Source of the DNA: Chrysaora quinquecirrha | Taxonomy: Eukaryota; Cnidaria; Scyphozoa; Semaeostomeae; Pelagiidae | Assembly (NCBI GenBank): GCA_014526335.1 | Contig: JACTAT010000014.1 | Coordinates: 6,666,393-6,730,392, forward strand | DNA: 64,000 nucleotides | Direction: 5' to 3' | Part shown: positions 55,801 through 61,800 of the stretch, piece by piece | How positions within the stretch are numbered: the first letter of the stretch is position 1 | Layout of the letters: every line of letters starts with the position of its first letter | The notes under the pieces: model-generated | Told to the model about the DNA's origin: nothing | Seen by the model: the letters and a program-made list of their open reading frames with translations, nothing else | The model's database searches: none | Position numbers and translations under genes: made by a program

Positions 55801-58800
55801 TCTGACTGTGCGCAATGTGAACATAAGCCTTGCTTAAGTTTTCAGTGTTGGAACCTACCTAGTTTTCCTCTCTATTATCACACGGTAAAAGTTTGGAAAA
55901 TGCGTCTAGACGTTCATCGAAGATTTATGCTGTCTGAGATAAAAGTGTCTATTTGTTTTAGCCAGCACATGATCAAAGAACAGGCTGTAATTGAATCGAA
56001 CGTAACAGGTCTTGAAACACTTGTTCGGAGCTCTAACCCACGCCGTCCAAGTTTAATAAATAGTATTCAACTGGTATAATTTCGCGTCAATTATTATAGC
56101 GTATATTCTTTGAAACAAAGAAAATGGTTCGGCATAAACAATAGGTTCATTCAGTGACCATGAATTTTGTTTTTATTCCCGTGCCGAGCTGCTCAGAATT
56201 TTCAGATCTGAACTATCTATACCAACACGTATCAAAGTATGAGCGGATAGATGTAACATAGGCTGATATATATAGATAAGGACTTTTCTGACTTCCTTGG
56301 CCTTGTCGAGATGTAAGCTCGCTCGCTGGATGGCTTTGAATAGATATAGCCAGTTTTATTCGACCTATCACAATGCAAAACCTTTTGGATATGGCCTTGC
56401 GAGTTACAGCTCAGTAAGGCATGCCACTTTGCAAAATGGATATGCGGATAAACGCAAGAATACACTTAAAAGTAAAAAGAAGAAAGGTTAGTAGTGCGTA
56501 GAATGCAAAGAGTTTGTTTTCGCTATTTTGCTAGTTATTGCTGGGAGCCTGAATTCTGTCAGTTTGTTTCGTTGTTGTTAACTGATTATTATCTTTGAAG
56601 CTACTAGGAAGGTTCGGAGTTGAAGGTTTTTATTGTTAGTATTCGAATGGAAGTTTCGTAAGACCTTTAAGCTGGTTAACGAAAGAGTTTTTTTTGCTAT
56701 TTCATTAGTCAGCTATTGTTGGGAGCCTAAATTCGTGTCAGTTTGTTTTGTTGTTAGCTCATTATTTTCCTTGAAGCTACTGTGAAGGTTCTGAGCTCAA
56801 GTTTCTTATTGCTTGAAGAATTACGTATTTCAAGTTTCTTTAGACCTTTTTAAGCGAAGTCGGTTAACAAACGATTTTTACTTTGTGAACGTTAGTTGAA
56901 AGACTAACGATTGATTGAGATACTATACAATGGTCATCATTGTGCTATAGGTCTATTCTTTCTTCAATTTAAACAATTCCATTTAGTCATAGTGATATTT
57001 TGTTGCCTTGTAGGTTCGAAGTCAGGAGATGATGCTGATGTTACTGAACTCAAAGTCGATAAAAGCAAGAGTAAAGGAATGACCAAACTGGAGGAGGTGA
57101 GTTTTTTATAATCACCGTTCTGTATTTGATGAAAGGATAAGAATTTGTCGCTTGAAGTGCAATTAATCAGAATTCAAGCCTCTTTGATGGGATCTTGACT
57201 GTATGGTCATTCTAGTTTCTTTTATAGTTATTTGTTTTTTCATTTCAATTCTGCACGCCAATTGTGAATATTTACATGTGGTCCAGGTTCGAATCCCATC
57301 TATTGAGGTATGGCACTTGTGGAAAAATCTATCCTAGTGTTAGCCATTTGTGACAAATATATGTTAATACGCATGGTGATAAAGAATGCTAAACATAGTC
57401 GAAATACAAAAAGTCCAACGGGAGGAGAATTTCTCGACGATTTCATTGAGTTCGGTTCTCTGGACTTGAGTCCAGGTTTGAATCCAATTTACTGAGATAT
57501 GGCACTTGTGGAAAAATCTATCCTAGTGTCAAATCTATCCTAGCCATTCATGACAAATATACATAAATATGTACTGTATGATGCTGAAGAAGGCTCAACA
57601 TAGGCGGAACACAATAAAGTCCAACTGGAGGAGATTTCATTGAGCTCTATGGCTCAGTGGAAACGTCATTGGCTCTCCGGCCATGCAGTCCAGGTTTGAA
57701 TCCAATGTTTTGTGGTATGCCATTTGTGGAAAATTCTATTTACTGAAGGCTATGTTGTTATTTTTAGGTTCTCCCTCTTACTGCGTACGTTGCAGTCGAA
57801 GATTACGTATCAAACGAGGGGAATAAAATGGTACTTAAGAAAGGTGACGTCGTTGAAGTCCTCGATACAACACAAGATGATATTTGGTTAGTGCGACGAG
57901 CAGCAAGGCAAAGTGATATTGGTTTTGTTACACCAACTTGTTTGCGGAAGAGGAATGAATCTGAAAGGTACGCCTTTGAGCAAGTTTTTCTATGTTTGTA
58001 AAGCTATGGCTAAACTAGGAGACATGTCGAGCGACACTATATTCGGCGGGTCTCCCAGGGTGGCTAAACATGCGAGTGACAAGCGAGCAACATGTCCTCG
58101 AGTCATTTGTATGTCGCGGAGACAAGAAATGTTTCTGCTGTCGCCAGAAACTTTTGCGTGTCTCTTGCTACAAATTTTGTCGCGCGCTTCATCAAAGTTT
58201 CCGAGGTGGCTAAACTGGGAGACACCGAGGGGACATCAATGTTGTGCGCGACATGTCTCCTAGTTTAGCCTGGCCCTTAACACCAAGTATTATTGTTTCA
58301 TTCGACGATAACCGCAAGTTAATAGAATTGGATGCATAGTCTAAGGAGTCAAGGGGGTTAGGAGGGCTGTCGCTTTGTTACGTCCTGGCCAAACGATCAA
58401 GCATTGTTGGTCAAACATCTGAAATTAAGTGCTGGTTGCTTAGAGTGAGTAGTTTAGGCAAGATGATCAATGGTTTTGAAGTTAACAAGAAGCGATAAAC
58501 TACACTATTCATGCGAATCTAAAGGAATGGTATGGAATAGAAATTGCTGTATGTTTCGAAGTAGGCACTGTCTGAAGTAACCATAATACATTTAAAGCAA
58601 GAAATTTGCCTACAAGGCACTTGCCAAACGATCAAAAACTGGTGGTCAAGCATTTGAGATTTGCTTTAAAAGCAATGTTTGACCGTTTGGCCACATCGCA
58701 AAACATTGTTGGTCAAGCATTCTTTTGCTTGTGACAAGCAGAAAACATTTTGCTAAGTTTCAAGAACATTGTTAAGCAATTCTGCTTGTCAAGCAATGGT

Positions 58801-61800
58801 TTTCGACGTGACGAAACGGTCAAACATTGCTTTTAAAGCAAATCTCAAATGTTTGAACAACAATGTTTGATCGTTTAGCCAGGGTCTTAGGCCAGTTCCT
58901 TGCATTAATGTACATAGCTATTATGGTAACTTCAGACAGTCCCTGCTTCAAAACATATTGCAATAGTGTAGTATATCGCTTCTAGTCAATTTTACAAGCC
59001 GAAAACCCGTGATTATATTGTTTTACCGAACTCTATGCATCCAGCATTTTACTGTCCTAACTCCACTTAAAGGATCTTTATTGCTTTTCGGGACTTGTCA
59101 TCACTGCCGTCAACTACTTAAATGCCTTCCCGCAACAAAGCAATTTAAGGAGTCGCAGTCAATAGATAAGAAAAAGAATCAATTTTGATTCAATTACTCT
59201 CAAGGTAGAGGATCAGAGTACTTAGGAGATGAAATTGATTTTGGTTGTTCTGCGTATCCACGGTAGACAGATGTTTCTTGGTTGAACATTTTAACTGTTT
59301 TATTTTTGTGTAATTGCTTTACTGCGAACAAAACTAACTATATGAATATATATAAATGGACAAGGTTTTTGTCTCTTAATAGTAAGTGATCCTTTTTTGT
59401 TCTAAATCATTGTCTTTTTTTTACATTTATAAAATTTAGTTTTGGCGTCAGCTATAATGACTTTTAGAGTCCAGTATCTTTGACAAATTTTTCCTTGACT
59501 AGTTTTGTTTCTCGTATAAATGGATAACAAGTTTCTTTGACAATTATGGTTCTTCAATCTAAGTATTAGAAAATTGTCAAGTCCATTGATCAAGTCATCT
59601 ACATGAGCAATTTTCGCATATGACAATTTTTTCTGTGACAAAATGCATAAACTGGTTTTGAACAAGTGCACTTCTCGTATGAAAAATTGTCAATTGAACT
59701 CAAATTGGCTCCATCCACACGAACAAAATAAAATTGTCGATGAAAAATTGTCAGAGAATACTGCTCGTGTAATTTCAAGCTTTAGCTAGTTTGCTTTAGT
59801 TAGTTAGTTTTTGTTAGTAAGCTTTTTGCGATCACATATTAAGCTACTGGAGAACATTGGCTATTAAAGGAAAGCTTTTTTTATTCTTTATTTCATGTTA
59901 ATCCAAGATGTTCTGCCGTCTTAATTGACAAGCTTTTTAAGTCTGTCAAAAGCTTTGCTATTGATAGTTATTAACAAGATGATGTTAAGACTAGTTACTG
60001 TACTATTGCAATAGTGTAGCCGTCCTTTGAACATAGATAAATCATCTATTCTATCATTGTTTTCGTCGTTCATCGAATTATTTATGTTTTTACGTCTATA
60101 CAGCAACGGGAAATCGTTAGTTACCCAGACCAGGCGGTGTTCAGTTCTTGGATAAGCAACTGTTCAAGGACACAAGTAATCACAGAAATTGGTTCAGAGT
60201 TCATGACATTATATTAAAAATGTCACTTTTGTCAAGGCTATACTAGGGCAATACCAAGGTTTGAACCGCCGATCTTGATATATCTGATTAGATCTTACGT
60301 TTTTCACATTAATTTTTAGCACACCAGAAATCTTACAAGATGATGCAATTGAATCGCCGATGTCTTCTCCTGGTAGACCAATAGAGTTTGATCTTGAATC
60401 GACAAAGGTATGTACCAATCTGTTTGTTTGAACCCTGACTCAAGGGAGGAAATCAAGATTAAGCCAAACGCTAACCCTGTTAATATCGATAAATCTCAAG
60501 CTTAATATGAAACTTCAGTTTAACTTTGATTGCTTGCGATTACACCCCAACTCAAACTCGCTTGATTGACTTACAGCTTAAAAGTTGCAATGATAATAAT
60601 CCAGAGCTGTATATTGATTCAAAGCTCTAACTGGGTTTATCTCGATTAATTTTGGGCTTCACATTTAACGTCGGTAAGTCAGGCTGGATCTAAACAGCGC
60701 TGAGAAATATTTTTCAATCGGAGACGGTCCCTGATCTCATGGGAATAAGAAGTCGACTCACCTGTCTCTATCATGTAATTTTACGAAGCGTGAACTAGGT
60801 AAAAATCATAAGACTAACTGACTATTGGCGATGGAGGTTACCACAGATCCTGTTAACATGTAAAAGCAGACTGTCACGAGCTTATTCCCAACTCTTAACG
60901 TTCTTACCAACCAGTTTTGCTGTATCAAGGGCCTAAAAGTTACAAGTTCATCAAAGTTTTGATTCTCTTTCAGAGTAACACGTACGTCGCAATAGCAAAT
61001 TATGACCCAAAAGACGATGATGAATTGGCAATTTCCGAAGGCACTGTTGTCGACGTCATGGAAGGGACACACGAAGGAGACTTGTGGGTAGTGAGAACGA
61101 TAAATGATGACGGGACGTACGGAGAAGAAGGGTTGGTACCAAGTGCATACTTAGAGAAAGATGCGGAAGAAGAAGAACAGGTCCGAAGACTCAGTGTTGG
61201 TTTTCCAGCGAGGAAAGATGACAGAGCTAAAGAAAGGGAAGCACTGAATCTCAGAGAGTAAGTATTGTTCTTTACTGTCGCTATTCAGATCGTCTGAAAG
61301 ACTTGAGGCGAGGCTCCACAATACCAGAACGATCTTACGATTGTGGCACGATTTTATCAGACGACCATCCCAGACTGTAATCTTTATTGAAGCAGATCGC
61401 AAATGAATCGTATGAATCGTGAAAGTTGATTTGATGGATAAGGATCACCTCCGTCAGAGAGTCTTCACCTCCGTATTACCATAAGGATTAATTGTCGCAC
61501 GATTTTGTCAGACGATCCTAGATAGAAACCCTAAATAGAAGCAGATTGCAGTTGAATCGTAGAAATCGTGAAAATGTATTTCATTGACAAGACTGCGGAG
61601 TCTTCAAATGCATATAATATACCATAACGATCTTACGATTGTCGCACGATTTTATCAGACGATCTTCTCTGATAGAAACTTAACTGGAAGCAGATCGCAA
61701 CTGAATAATAGCAGAAATGGTGAAAATTGATTTCATAAATAGACATGCCTCGGCCAGGGAGTCTTCATGTCCATAATATCATAACGATCTTACGATTGTC

